Below, piece by piece: positions 8,285-17,020 of a stretch of DNA of 64,000 nt (the stretch's first letter is position 1; each line of letters opens with the position of its first letter). The notes under the pieces were generated by a model. That model was given only the letters and a program-made list of their open reading frames with translations, ran no database searches and was not told the DNA's origin. Made by a program: the position numbers and the translations under genes. The stretch spans positions 186,001-250,000 of the forward strand of contig NZ_CP151997.1 in the NCBI RefSeq assembly GCF_038595005.1. The letters run 5' to 3'. The stretch comes from Chryseomicrobium sp. FSL W7-1435 (GTDB taxonomy: Bacteria; Bacillota; Bacilli; Bacillales_A; Planococcaceae).

Positions 8285-9148
8285 TTAGCGTAAAAATTTT
8301 AGAAGCAACTGTTGATTTTGTTCAAGAAACGCGCGGTTTTTCTCAATTCCTCGTCTCTGGCACCATCCGATACTGTTGAACGCATCTGTGAAACGGTAAT
8401 AAGGGAGTACGGCCTCTAAATCAATAAGTGGCCGAACACTTCGATAGCCTTGCTGATAAGCTTCAAAGACGTTTTCGTCGTGCTGTAAATAATCCCGGTA
8501 AAGTTTTGTAAAATCAATCTCTGTGGCACCAAAACGCACACTTTCAAAATCTATACTTCCTGTAACCGCATTTCCTTGTACGACAATATTGGCCGGTCGA
8601 AAGTCCATATGTAAAAAACTCGGACCATCAAGCGGCGGCAAGTCACTCTTCATTTGTTCATACTTCTTTAGCGATTGTTCAAGTGCTTGTGGGCTGATCA
8701 GTTCCTTTGTATCTTCGGCAAACCCATAAAACATTCGATCCACGAAATCACGCCAGTTTGAAAACTCATTATCAATTCCATCGACTGGAGGATTCCCAGG
8801 CTGTACCTCATGGAGACGCGCGTGGTAGACACCCACTTCATACCCGAGTTTTCTTGAAGGTGTACCGGTAAGTGTCTGCCCTGGCAATGCAGACAGTAAG
8901 AAAGCACCTGGCATATCCTCATCTTCTTCCCAAACTTCCAGTAATTTTGGAATTTCAACGTGCCCTGCCAACACTTTATAGGCATCTCGTTCCCGGTCAA
9001 ATTTTACTTTGCTAAATGGAATCTTTAGGTAGACCTCTTCCCCGTTCATCAATTTACATTTGTAAACTGTGGAACTGAATGAATCCGGTACATCTTGTAC
9101 AGTTTCAAACTTCAGACCAAATTGTTTTTCTAGTTGTGTGCGATCCAT
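8285..9148 (-). CDS. Aminoglycoside phosphotransferase-like (APH family) kinase
   Basis: A 287-residue protein of the APH/choline kinase fold. The loop 'FLHMDFRPANIVV' is the catalytic HxDxxxxN motif (Asp about 196), and 'GSIDFESVRFG' gives the metal-binding Asp. N-terminal 'VYKCKLMNGEEVYLKI' supplies the ATP-binding lysine. The true substrate is unknown; in Bacillales most chromosomal genes of this type are not resistance genes. The start at 9148 follows AAGGGGG, and the longer frame of ten more codons lacks a site. It is transcribed toward the cell-wall protein operon, 54 bases away. Confidence 0.8.
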   Translation of the reverse strand: MDRTQLEKQFGLKFETVQDVPDSFSSTVYKCKLMNGEEVYLKIPFSKVKFDRERDAYKVLAGHVEIPKLLEVWEEDEDMPGAFLLSALPGQTLTGTPSRKLGYEVGVYHARLHEVQPGNPPVDGIDNEFSNWRDFVDRMFYGFAEDTKELISPQALEQSLKKYEQMKSDLPPLDGPSFLHMDFRPANIVVQGNAVTGSIDFESVRFGATEIDFTKLYRDYLQHDENVFEAYQQGYRSVRPLIDLEAVLPYYRFTDAFNSIGWCQRRGIEKNRAFLEQNQQLLLKFLR

Positions 9149-9193
9149 TCCAAATTCCCCCTTTTTCTGTTTTTTCATTGTAGCCTATAAGAT

Positions 9194-9229
9194 AACAACC
9201 TCCTACTCAGATTTGAATAGGAGGTTGTT
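9194..9229 (-). terminator. Terminator of azlCD
   Basis: A 12-bp perfect stem AACAACCTCCTA / TAGGAGGTTGTT four bases after the azlD stop. The downstream T run is weak on this strand. Confidence 0.7.
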
Positions 9230-9232
9230 TAT

Positions 9233-9562
9233 TTATGCAAATACAGTTTGAACGAGCACCATATAAAAAATAGTTCCCCCAGCGATTGATAGCAGCATAT
9301 TGCGCTTCCATATATGTAAACAAATAATCAGTACAATCCCGAGAAGCTCTGGTACTCCATATAAGCCCCTTGTCCACTCCACATCCTTCACACTATAAAT
9401 CACCAAGAGCCCAAGCACAGCAGGCGGTAATAAGCGCCCTAAAAACAACACATATCCTGGCGTCGGCTTATCTGCCGGGAACACCCAAAACGGCAAAAAC
9501 CGTGTCAGCATCGTCCCGAGCACCACCACTGCAATCGTAATAATCTGTTGAGTCAGTGTCAT
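9233..9562 (-). CDS. azlD: Branched-chain amino acid export subunit AzlD
   Basis: A 109-residue, almost wholly hydrophobic protein with about four membrane segments. '[14 protein letters not shown]' near the N-terminus and '[16 protein letters not shown]' match AzlD, the small partner of AzlC in exporting branched-chain amino acids (including toxic analogues such as 4-azaleucine). Its start overlaps the azlC stop by four bases (ATGA), as expected for a coupled pair. Confidence 0.9.
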   Translation of the reverse strand: MTLTQQIITIAVVVLGTMLTRFLPFWVFPADKPTPGYVLFLGRLLPPAVLGLLVIYSVKDVEWTRGLYGVPELLGIVLIICLHIWKRNMLLSIAGGTIFYMVLVQTVFA

Positions 9563-10266
9563 AACGGCTTCACTTCCCTTCGCTCAAGAGGTTTCCGGAA
9601 AGCAATCAAAATCATCAAAATACCAACCATTGCCGGAATGACAAATTGATTCGCGCCAAATACCATCAGTGCCACAATCGATACGATAAGTCCGATCATC
9701 GCGCTCGTATGACGTTTCTCTTGTAACCAATTCTCTAAAAAGATAACCACAAATAGCGCTGTCATAACAAACAACAAGCCGTCCGTGTTGAATGTAATGA
9801 ATTGACCCAATACCGCTCCGAGCGTCGAACCGCCCACCCAATACATATGGTTGTAAAGCGTTACAAAAAACATGAACCACCCTTTGTCGATCGTTGGGTC
9901 TGGTTTAGCTGTGTAGTTGATGGAAAATGACTCGTCACACATCCCGAAAATCAAGTACAGCTTCTTCTTTCCTACAGAGTGGTACTTCTCGAGCATCGAC
10001 AACCCATAAAACAGATGACGTGCATTGACCATAACCGCTAACAAAAATGCCTGGAATGGCGCGAAAGCCATTAATAGAAGATTGGCCGTAATAAACTCAA
10101 TCGATCCCGCAAAAATAAAAAAGCTCATCAAGATCGGAAAGACCGGATGAAACCCTAGTGATGTCATATAAATTCCGTATGCGGCTCCTAAGAACGTAAA
10201 TCCCGCAAGAATGGGGATCGTCGCAGGAAATGCGGCGCGTGCTGCCGCTCTCACAGGTGATGCCAT
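9559..10266 (-). CDS. azlC: Branched-chain amino acid export subunit AzlC
   Basis: A 235-residue membrane protein. '[24 protein letters not shown]' (about residues 8-31) opens the AzlC domain, and '[13 protein letters not shown]' is its best-known motif. With AzlD it forms a two-subunit exporter of branched-chain amino acids in the cytoplasmic membrane. The start at 10266 follows GAAGGAGG; the 13 extra upstream codons were dropped. No azlB-like Lrp regulator adjoins it, although an Lrp gene is present at 184-636. Confidence 0.9.
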   Translation of the reverse strand: MASPVRAAARAAFPATIPILAGFTFLGAAYGIYMTSLGFHPVFPILMSFFIFAGSIEFITANLLLMAFAPFQAFLLAVMVNARHLFYGLSMLEKYHSVGKKKLYLIFGMCDESFSINYTAKPDPTIDKGWFMFFVTLYNHMYWVGGSTLGAVLGQFITFNTDGLLFVMTALFVVIFLENWLQEKRHTSAMIGLIVSIVALMVFGANQFVIPAMVGILMILIAFRKPLERREVKPL

Positions 10267-10354
10267 GCTGCAACAGCCTCCTTCTCTCTCCCTCTGTTTT
10301 ACCATACTTTAGTTCCCAAAGGTAAGCCCTTTTTCTCAATTCTATTAGTTTGCT

Positions 10355-10383
10355 TTGACAATTCACAGAAAATCCTGTAAATT
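10355..10383 (+). promoter_or_regulatory. Sigma-A type promoter of guaC
   Basis: TTGACA (10355-10360), a 17-base spacer, then TAAATT (10378-10383). The -35 is perfect; the -10 matches at four of six positions. Confidence 0.6.
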
Positions 10384-10393
10384 ACTCAATGGA

Positions 10394-10427
10394 CGAACAT
10401 TAACAACTAATTCAAATAAAATATTCG
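10394..10427 (+). promoter_or_regulatory. Possible PurR box pair before guaC
   Basis: Two inverted elements, CGAACATT (10394-10401) and AATATTCG (10420-10427), are separated by 18 bases just downstream of the promoter. This resembles the paired PurBoxes of Bacillus, usually 16-17 bases apart, and guaC is a known PurR target in B. subtilis. The assignment is inference. Confidence 0.4.
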
Positions 10428-10446
10428 TTTTTAGGGGATGGAATGA

Positions 10447-11430
10447 ATGGAAAACGTATTCGATTATGAAGATATTCAGTTAATACCAAATAAATGCATC
10501 GTAGAAAGTCGCTCAGAATGTGATGCTTCTGTCCAATTCGGCAAACACAGTTTCCGACTTCCTGTCGTTCCGGCCAACATGCAGACAATCATTGATGAGA
10601 AGATTGCTGTGTATTTAGCAGAAAATGGCTACTTCTATATCATGCACCGCTTTCAACCTGAGACTCGGAAGGCCTTTATTGAAATGATGCAGCAAAAAGG
10701 GCTTGTGACTTCTATCAGCGTCGGAGTGAAGCCAGAAGAATACACGTTTATCGAAGAATTGAAACAACACGGGCTTGTTCCAGACTACATCACAATTGAC
10801 ATCGCGCATGGTCACTCCAATGCCGTGATCCGTATGATTCAGCATATCAAACAGCATATTCCCGAAACGTTTGTCATTGCTGGAAACGTAGGAACGCCAG
10901 AAGCGGTCCGTGAGCTTGAAAACGCCGGAGCAGACGCAACGAAGGTCGGCATCGGTCCAGGGAAAGTGTGTATCACGAAAATCAAGACAGGTTTTGGAAC
11001 AGGTGGCTGGCAGCTTGCTGCACTTCGACTCTGCGGTAAAGCTGCAACAAAGCCCATTATTGCTGACGGTGGGATTCGTACACATGGGGATATTGCCAAA
11101 TCTGTGCGCTTCGGCGCATCGATGGTGATGATTGGCTCATTGTTTGCTGGACACGACGAGTCTCCAGGGGAAGTAAAGGAAGTGGATGGCAAAACCGTGA
11201 AAGAATACTTTGGCTCCGCTTCTGAATTCCAAAAAGGCGAACGCAAAAACGTCGAGGGTAAAAAGATGTTCGTAGAGCATAAAGGCAAGCTGCAAGATAC
11301 ATTGACGGAGATGGAACAAGATCTTCAGTCGTCGATCTCTTATGCAGGTGGCGATTCACTCGACGCTTTAAGACATGTCGACTACGTAATTGTTAAAAAC
11401 TCTATTTTTAATGGTGATAAAGTGTATTAA
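10447..11430 (+). CDS. guaC: GMP reductase
   Basis: A 327-residue member of the IMPDH/GMPR family lacking the CBS insert, so it is the bacterial GuaC2-type reductase. It converts GMP to IMP with NADPH, releasing ammonia and letting guanine nucleotides re-enter the adenine branch. The N-terminus '[13 protein letters not shown]', the catalytic loop '[11 protein letters not shown]' (Cys about 176) and the phosphate-site '[20 protein letters not shown]' are all present, and the length is normal. It is a single gene between its own promoter and a strong terminator. Confidence 0.95.
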   Translation: MENVFDYEDIQLIPNKCIVESRSECDASVQFGKHSFRLPVVPANMQTIIDEKIAVYLAENGYFYIMHRFQPETRKAFIEMMQQKGLVTSISVGVKPEEYTFIEELKQHGLVPDYITIDIAHGHSNAVIRMIQHIKQHIPETFVIAGNVGTPEAVRELENAGADATKVGIGPGKVCITKIKTGFGTGGWQLAALRLCGKAATKPIIADGGIRTHGDIAKSVRFGASMVMIGSLFAGHDESPGEVKEVDGKTVKEYFGSASEFQKGERKNVEGKKMFVEHKGKLQDTLTEMEQDLQSSISYAGGDSLDALRHVDYVIVKNSIFNGDKVY

Positions 11431-11460
11431 AGTACTCATTCAAGAATTAGAGGAAAATGA

Positions 11461-11500
11461 ATAATAGACAGGGCTGCCTCAACACAGCCCTGTCTATTAT
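11461..11500. terminator. Bidirectional terminator between guaC and the response regulator
   Basis: A 16-bp stem (ATAATAGACAGGGCTG and its complement) with an 8-base loop; TTTT-rich tail on the plus side. It overlaps the last bases of the convergent response regulator gene. Confidence 0.85.
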
Positions 11501-12186
11501 GTTTTATTCGATTCATTACTCCAGCGGTACCCTATCCCCCAAATAGTGACCAAAAATTGATCTGTTGGAAAGCCCGCTTTTTTCAATTTTTCTCTCAGAT
11601 TTCGAATATGGGAATCCACTGTCCGTGGGTCTGTATAGGAATCGTATTCCCATGCAATCATTAGTAACTGCTCCCGAGTATACGTCCTATTAGGATGCTT
11701 CATCATCGCTTCTACCAATTGATACTCCTTCATTGTCAATTGGACATGATGACTATCCCAAGTAAGGGCATAGCTTTCGGCGTCCAAACGGTACCCGTCT
11801 GCTGCCACACCCGCAGGTGCTGGTTCTGGTACCCGTCTTAGTAATGCCTGCACACGAGCCACTAGCTCCTCTTCATCGAAAGGCTTGGTAACATAATCGT
11901 CCGCCCCAAGTGTTAATCCTTTGACGACTTCTTCTTTCCCTTCACGTGCTGTCAGCATCAAGATAGGTACCGTAGACAGTTTCCGGATCTCGGCACATAC
12001 TTCAAACCCATCCATCCCTGGCATCATCACATCCAAAACAACCAGATGGACTGTCTGAGTGCGAACAACATGTAACGCTTCTTTACCGTCTAATACTTTT
12101 ATACATTTAAATCCTTGAGGATTTAAAAACAACTCGATTAAATCTACCATCCGACGTTCATCATCTACAATTAAAATTTTCTTCAT
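11497..12186 (-). CDS. OmpR-family response regulator
   Basis: A 229-residue two-component response regulator. The receiver domain (about 1-118) has the acidic pair in 'ILIVDDERR', the phosphorylated Asp in 'LVVLDVMMPGMDG' and the Lys in 'DDYVTKPFDEEEL'. The C-terminal winged helix (about 130-225) is of the OmpR/PhoB type ('RTVDSHIRNLREKL'). It lies ten bases after its histidine kinase and probably shares its transcript. The ATG at 12186 has six bases to GGAGG; 12189 is possible. Targets are unknown; the Met/His-rich lipoprotein upstream suggests metal or envelope stress. Confidence 0.92.
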   Translation of the reverse strand: MKKILIVDDERRMVDLIELFLNPQGFKCIKVLDGKEALHVVRTQTVHLVVLDVMMPGMDGFEVCAEIRKLSTVPILMLTAREGKEEVVKGLTLGADDYVTKPFDEEELVARVQALLRRVPEPAPAGVAADGYRLDAESYALTWDSHHVQLTMKEYQLVEAMMKHPNRTYTREQLLMIAWEYDSYTDPRTVDSHIRNLREKLKKAGFPTDQFLVTIWGIGYRWSNESNKT

Positions 12187-12196
12187 CATGTCCCTC

Positions 12197-13558
12197 CTAC
12201 AACCGGATGGTAAAGGTCGTCCCTTTGCCCACTTCACTCATCACTTCAATCGTCCCATTATGCGCTTCAACCAATTCTTTCACGATAGTGAGCCCTAAAC
12301 CTGAGCCACCATGTGAACGAGAACGAGATTTTTCAATCCTGTACAACCGGTCAAAGATAGCCTCCAAATGCGAACTTTCCATGCCAAGCCCTTCATCTCT
12401 TACCTCAATGCGTATCTGAGAACCATCTCTTGCCCCAGTAATATGAGTCTGCGCTCCCTCTCCTGCATAGCGACGTGCGTTATCTAGCAGATTCATTAAA
12501 ATCTGTTCCAGCCGAAGCGGATCTGCATGCACCACTAAATCTGGTTCACAACTAAATAGTAAACTACTTCCTTGCTGCTCAAATGAAGGTGACAAACGCT
12601 GATGCAACCCTTGAATAAACGGTAGCAATTCAATAGCTTCCTTAGTCACTTGAAAACTAGGATCGTCAAGTTTTGCAAGAGCGAATAAATCCTCCACTAA
12701 TGCCGCTAACCGTGCCGTCTCTTCCTGGATGATTTCTAAATACTGCTGTTTTTCTTCGATTGTCAGGTCTGGCCGCATGGCTACTTGTGAATAACCAGTC
12801 AGATACGTCAGAGGGGTACGCAGTTCATGCGAAATTGAAGATAAGAACTCGGTTCGGGTCTTTTGAAGATGTTGCAGGTCTTGCGCCAACTTCTGAATAG
12901 AAGCCGCAAGTTCTCCAAGTTCATCCTTTCCTTTAGCCGGGAGCACTACATCAAAATGGCCTTCACTCAATTTCTCCGTGGCCACCTTCATTCGATTCAA
13001 AGGTCGGGTCAGAAAGCGAGTGACAAGCAAATAAACGATTAATAGAACCATTAAACTGCCTATGCCTGCCAATAGAAAGTGAAAATTCAGCTTACTCATA
13101 AGGGATTGCATAGCCGTGGTGCTCTGCAACATCACCAATGTTCCCGACTCACCTTGTGCAGTTTTGAACGGATGAACACTAACAAGAAAAGGTTCATCTT
13201 TCCAAGAGTATTGCACCATCGTATCCTCACCATATTTAGAAAGGTCCCATCTACCCACGAGAGCTTCCCAATTAACTGCCGTTTCATCCGACCCGTCTAT
13301 AAACTGCGACTTCTCGTCAAATACAGCTACTCCTCGGTCCTCACGCGATTCCATTAGTAAGATGTGATGAAGGGTCTCCTCTGAAAAATTGTCTTCCAGC
13401 ACTTCTCGGTGATTGGCACCTGTAGCTAATTGACGGGTATACTCTTCTTCTAACCTGGCTTGGCCAATGCTCGGATGCAGATACATCATTAATAACCCTT
13501 CCAGCAATAAAATTGTAATCAAAAAAGAAGTAGCTAGCTTTAACGACAATTTGTTCAT
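12197..13558 (-). CDS. Membrane sensor histidine kinase
   Basis: A 453-residue kinase with two membrane helices (about 8-28 and 162-184) around a 130-residue extracytoplasmic sensor, then HAMP (about 185-238), HisKA with the phosphorylated His in 'SSISHELRTPLTYL' (about 244) and an HATPase domain (N box 'NLLDNARRYA', G1 'DEGLGM', G2 'GGSGLGLTIV'). It pairs with the response regulator that follows, and lies 59 bases after a YdhK-type lipoprotein gene, with a terminator between. The signal is not known; copper or another metal would fit the neighbour, but this is inference. Confidence 0.92.
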   Translation of the reverse strand: MNKLSLKLATSFLITILLLEGLLMMYLHPSIGQARLEEEYTRQLATGANHREVLEDNFSEETLHHILLMESREDRGVAVFDEKSQFIDGSDETAVNWEALVGRWDLSKYGEDTMVQYSWKDEPFLVSVHPFKTAQGESGTLVMLQSTTAMQSLMSKLNFHFLLAGIGSLMVLLIVYLLVTRFLTRPLNRMKVATEKLSEGHFDVVLPAKGKDELGELAASIQKLAQDLQHLQKTRTEFLSSISHELRTPLTYLTGYSQVAMRPDLTIEEKQQYLEIIQEETARLAALVEDLFALAKLDDPSFQVTKEAIELLPFIQGLHQRLSPSFEQQGSSLLFSCEPDLVVHADPLRLEQILMNLLDNARRYAGEGAQTHITGARDGSQIRIEVRDEGLGMESSHLEAIFDRLYRIEKSRSRSHGGSGLGLTIVKELVEAHNGTIEVMSEVGKGTTFTIRL

Positions 13559-13576
13559 TTCGTTCCCCCTCCTTGC

Positions 13577-13608
13577 AAAAAAGAGCCTCTCGCTACGGAG
13601 AGACTCTC
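13577..13608 (-). terminator. Terminator after the YdhK-type gene
   Basis: Minus-strand stem GAGAGaCTCT-type hairpin followed by TTTTTT, between the lipoprotein and histidine kinase genes. Read-through would join them. Confidence 0.75.
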
Positions 13609-13617
13609 AAGATGGTA

Positions 13618-14205
13618 TTAATTCACAGGTGATAATTCACTTTCTGTAACCCATTTGTGGTTGGTCACTTCATCGCCTGTCTCTTTATCTGTGTAGTTTA
13701 CCATGTAGACAGTTGTTTCTTCAGCAGAATCGATAGTAGCAGTTGCGCCATCCATTCCTTCCATGTGATCAGCATCAAGTGTTACTTCAGACCCGACCTC
13801 AAGAGGTACTTCTCCGGCTTCCTCCAACTCTTCATGGATAACCCATTTATGATCTTCTACGGGATCACCACCAGTAGTTGGCGTAAAGGTGACTGTATAA
13901 GCAGTGGTAGCAAAGGCACCGACAATCTCTGCCTCCGCATCTTCCATACCTTCCATGTGCGCATCTGTAATTAAAGCCATGTCCCCTACAGCAAATGTAG
14001 GATTATCCGCATCTTGTAGACCTTCTGGGATGGTGCCATCTGTTGAGTGGTTCATGGAACTGTGCCCCATATCTTCATGGTCCATATTGCCATGCTCTTC
14101 CATTTGAGAATCATCCATCATCGTACCGTCGTTTGCATCGCCACAAGCCGCCAGGAACATAGTTACCGCTAACGTTAAAGTGGCGAATTTTCCATAGTTT
14201 TTCAT
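13618..14205 (-). CDS. YdhK-type DUF1541 lipoprotein
   Basis: A 195-residue lipoprotein. The signal peptide ends in a lipobox, 'FLAACGDAN' (Cys about 21). A Met/His/Asp-rich segment (about 28-56, with 'HGNMDHEDMGHSSMNH') looks like a metal-binding linker. Two DUF1541 repeats follow (about 70-130 and 135-193), each with 'DAHMEGMEDAEA' or 'DADHMEGMDGATA' and a closing 'HKWVI/V..EL'. Such proteins often sit in copper-resistance clusters, but the function is unproven. A two-component system lies just downstream on the same strand. Confidence 0.85.
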   Translation of the reverse strand: MKNYGKFATLTLAVTMFLAACGDANDGTMMDDSQMEEHGNMDHEDMGHSSMNHSTDGTIPEGLQDADNPTFAVGDMALITDAHMEGMEDAEAEIVGAFATTAYTVTFTPTTGGDPVEDHKWVIHEELEEAGEVPLEVGSEVTLDADHMEGMDGATATIDSAEETTVYMVNYTDKETGDEVTNHKWVTESELSPVN

Positions 14206-14222
14206 GTTGAGTAGCCTCCTTC

Positions 14223-14238
14223 ATAGGTTCATACCTAT
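14223..14238 (-). promoter_or_regulatory. Short palindrome in the leader of the YdhK-type gene
   Basis: ATAGGT and ACCTAT separated by four bases, just before the GAAGGAGG site. It could be an operator, perhaps of the neighbouring response regulator; no second copy was looked for by computation. Confidence 0.3.
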
Positions 14239-14277
14239 AGCATACCCATCAAATATGAAAAAATTGTGCAGAAACTT

Positions 14278-15696
14278 CTAACACGATAATTTTAATGATC
14301 TCAGGACAAGCGCTACCGTTTCTGCGTCGGTAGTCGTGTGCAGTTCAAAGTCTTCTTGATAGCTTTCACTACCTTTTCCAGTGATGACAATCCAGTCTCC
14401 CGAACGCGCTTGCGAAATCGCCCGTTCAATCGCACGTGTACGATCATTAATTCGTTCCCCTGTAAACTCCAACTCGTCTAATTGATGAGTCATCTGCTCA
14501 GCAGTCAACCCGTTCAAGTCATCGAAGGTAAGGATCGAGTGGTCGCTGTGTTGAGTGGATACACGTATCATCTCAGGTCGCTTGGTGGCGTCTCGTTTCC
14601 CTCGAAAACCAAACACATGAAGAATACGACCTGTAGATAATTGACGGGCACTTTCCAACACTTGACGAAAAGCGTCAGCCGTATGGGCGTAGTCAATAAC
14701 GATTCGTATATCTTCAGGCCCTTCCACCACTTCAAACCTGCCCGGAACGCCAGAGAATGTTGTGAGCTCTTGCTCCACCTGAGCTAAACTCCCACCCATT
14801 TCTTTGATAACAGTTGCCGCTAAAGCTGCATTGATTCGGTTATGACGTGGCATATCTAAAGGCAATTGAATCTGTTCTTGCCCCATGCTTATAGAGTAGT
14901 AGTCTTCCGAAAGCAAGGTGTCAGATTCAGGCAAGACACCAACAGTTTTCATTGGAATGTTGTCTCCTACCAACTGATTAACCAGACGCACTCCCCAAGA
15001 GTCGAGCGTACAGACAACAGCTGTCCCAGTAGCTTTTAATTGGTGAAATAGCTTGGATTTGACGGCAAAGTACTCTTCCATTGTATGGTGATAGTCTAAA
15101 TGATCATGGTCCAAATTTGTAAAGACCGTGTAATCAAAGTCGATTCCTTCAATACGCAATTGATCAATACCGTGTGATGAGACTTCCATCAACACGACGT
15201 CATCCTTACTTTCGTGAAGCAGACGCTGAAATTGAAGGCTATCTGGTGTTGTGTTAGGTGATGGCAGCGTTTCACCATTGATGACATAGTGCACGGTGCC
15301 AAATAATGCACAACTATAGCCCAAACCCTCTAACATTCCCTTCAACAAAAAAGAAGTAGTGGTCTTCCCGTTAGTGCCCGTGATACCAATCACTGTTTTT
15401 TGATGCGAAGGATTGCCGTAAAATGTTTTGGCAGCAAATGCGACTGTCTTTCGAGAGTCAGCCACCTGTATATAAGGAACCGCCTCAAACTCCATCGGTT
15501 CCGTTCCGACGACTGCCACCGCCCCTGCCTTGATTGCTGCTTCTATGTAATCGTGACCATCTGTCGTGTGACCCGTTAACGCGAAAAATACATCTCCCGC
15601 TTTGACGCGTTTTGAGTTCGTTTCGATCCCCTCGACTTTTATCGTGGGTAAGGGGTCTTGGGTTGGAACAGTTTCTAGTAAATCGTGTAAGTACAT
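14278..15696 (-). CDS. MurE-like UDP-MurNAc-tripeptide ligase (paralogue outside the dcw cluster)
   Basis: A 472-residue Mur ligase with all three domains. The N-terminal UDP-binding domain has 'GDVFFALTGHTTDGHDY', the central ATPase has the P loop 'GITGTNGKTTT' (about 104) and the C-terminal domain begins after 'IDYAHTADAF'. MurE adds the third residue of the peptidoglycan stem peptide. The specificity loop, DNPR in meso-DAP enzymes, reads DDLN here (about 393), closer to the D(D/N)P(N/A) of lysine-type enzymes. It stands with a VTT membrane protein rather than other mur genes, so it may be a second or specialised ligase. Its amino acid substrate is uncertain. Confidence 0.82.
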   Translation of the reverse strand: MYLHDLLETVPTQDPLPTIKVEGIETNSKRVKAGDVFFALTGHTTDGHDYIEAAIKAGAVAVVGTEPMEFEAVPYIQVADSRKTVAFAAKTFYGNPSHQKTVIGITGTNGKTTTSFLLKGMLEGLGYSCALFGTVHYVINGETLPSPNTTPDSLQFQRLLHESKDDVVLMEVSSHGIDQLRIEGIDFDYTVFTNLDHDHLDYHHTMEEYFAVKSKLFHQLKATGTAVVCTLDSWGVRLVNQLVGDNIPMKTVGVLPESDTLLSEDYYSISMGQEQIQLPLDMPRHNRINAALAATVIKEMGGSLAQVEQELTTFSGVPGRFEVVEGPEDIRIVIDYAHTADAFRQVLESARQLSTGRILHVFGFRGKRDATKRPEMIRVSTQHSDHSILTFDDLNGLTAEQMTHQLDELEFTGERINDRTRAIERAISQARSGDWIVITGKGSESYQEDFELHTTTDAETVALVLRSLKLSC

Positions 15697-15716
15697 AGGG
15701 TCGACTCCTTAATTAA

Positions 15717-16283
15717 TTACTTTGCATGCGCCAAGTTCCATTTGTTTTGTATGTATTTCGCGACAATTAGTAACGCGACTGTATAAATAAGTACAAAGAG
15801 CAAGGATTGCCATGTATAGATATCTACTTGATTCCCTGCAATTGTATAGATAGCGATAAGTGGTAGTTTTCCGATAGCGGTTGCCAATAAAAACGTTTGA
15901 ACCGATAGATTGGATAGTGCGCTAACACTATTCACTAGTATAGACGGTACAACCGGAATTATCCGGGCAATCAACACAACTTGAAATCCATTTCGCTCAA
16001 TTAATGCGAAAAGTCGTTGTGCACGATGATGACGGATGACAAACGCCGCTGCTTTTCGGTGAAACAAGTACCGAATACAACTGAAAAATAATAACGTACC
16101 GAGTAGCGATCCCGCTAAATTGATGGAAAGTGCCAGCCAGCCGGTAAAGCTATAGCCTATTGTACCGTATACAATAGGTAAAGGGATAAAGGGAGCCATC
16201 GACATGATTACCACTACAGCAAAAGCAATAACTATCGCTGTGTTTGAACCGTTTTCGATACTCATGATCATGGCTTCTATCAT
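15717..16283 (-). CDS. TVP38/TMEM64 (VTT) family membrane protein
   Basis: A 188-residue protein with five to six membrane segments and the VTT domain hallmarks: 'PFIPLPIVYGTIGYSFTG' and 'IARIIPVVPSILVNSVSAL'. VTT/DedA relatives are linked to lipid scrambling and membrane homeostasis; no specific substrate can be named. It precedes the MurE-like gene by 20 bases on the same strand, so an envelope operon is likely. Confidence 0.82.
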   Translation of the reverse strand: MIEAMIMSIENGSNTAIVIAFAVVVIMSMAPFIPLPIVYGTIGYSFTGWLALSINLAGSLLGTLLFFSCIRYLFHRKAAAFVIRHHRAQRLFALIERNGFQVVLIARIIPVVPSILVNSVSALSNLSVQTFLLATAIGKLPLIAIYTIAGNQVDIYTWQSLLFVLIYTVALLIVAKYIQNKWNLAHAK

Positions 16284-16464
16284 TAGTTTTCCAGCACTCC
16301 TCTAGTTGCATATACTCTTAGTATAAATATCCTTTATTTAATAAAAAAGTGTGCCCGGGTGAATTCGACAAAAATGAATCAAATGACACCCCTATTTCTA
16401 TAGCCTGTCCTCGTATACTAGCATAAAGTCATTGTAATTGATGGTTTGCATATCCTCTTCACTC

Positions 16465-16493
16465 TTGCATACGCTTTCAAACCGGTGTATACT
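16465..16493 (+). promoter_or_regulatory. Promoter of cdd
   Basis: TTGCAT, a 17-base spacer and TATACT, about 75 bases before the cdd start. The rest of 16284-16567 shows no gene. Confidence 0.6.
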
Positions 16494-16567
16494 ATTCTTC
16501 CTGCCCATTTTCAGAAAAATCGACAGGGGACTTGTAAAAGTTCATTTTTCGAGAGAGGGATGATTGG

Positions 16568-16966
16568 ATGAACAAAGAGCAACTCGTGAATCATGCACGT
16601 GAAATCAAACAACGCGCCTATTCACCGTATTCAAAGTTTCCTGTTGGCGCTGCTATTTTAATGAAAGACGGTCGTGTATTTACGGGCGTTAATGTGGAGA
16701 ACGTTTCATTTGGAGCGACAAACTGCGCTGAACGTACAGCAATATTTACAGCGATCACAGAAGGTTACCAAAAAGGCGATTTCGCTGAAATTGCTGTGAA
16801 CGGAAATACAGAAGATTTCTTGCCACCTTGCAGCATCTGCCGTCAGGTCATGGCTGAATTTTTTGAACCGAACATGCCGGTCCACTTGACCAATGATAAA
16901 AATGAAATCCGCACATTGGCGTTAAAAGAGCTATTGCCTTTTGCCTTTACGGATTTAGATATGTAA
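16568..16966 (+). CDS. cdd: Cytidine deaminase
   Basis: A 132-residue homotetrameric-type cytidine deaminase that turns cytidine and deoxycytidine into uridine and deoxyuridine in pyrimidine salvage. The zinc site is clear: 'TNCAERTA' gives one Cys ligand and the catalytic Glu, and 'PPCSICRQ' gives two Cys ligands. 'YSPYSKFPVGAAI' is the usual substrate-site opening. Start at 16568 with GAGAGGG upstream. It is single and ends in a terminator shared with thiW. Confidence 0.95.
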   Translation: MNKEQLVNHAREIKQRAYSPYSKFPVGAAILMKDGRVFTGVNVENVSFGATNCAERTAIFTAITEGYQKGDFAEIAVNGNTEDFLPPCSICRQVMAEFFEPNMPVHLTNDKNEIRTLALKELLPFAFTDLDM

Positions 16967-16970
16967 AATA

Positions 16971-17003
16971 AGAGCCATTTCGCAAATGCGAAATGGCTCT
17001 TTG
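16971..17003. terminator. Bidirectional terminator between cdd and thiW
   Basis: Stem AGAGCCATTTCGC / GCGAAATGGCTCT with a 4-base loop, with T- and A-rich flanks on both sides. Confidence 0.85.
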
Positions 17004-17020
17004 CTTATACTTTTCTCTAG

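Noticed and set aside
10615-11359. Several long frames opposite guaC
   Set aside because: All are antisense shadows of guaC and show no ribosome site or family motif.
13079-13357. Plus-strand frame inside the histidine kinase
   Set aside because: Shadow of the kinase's sensor domain without start signals.
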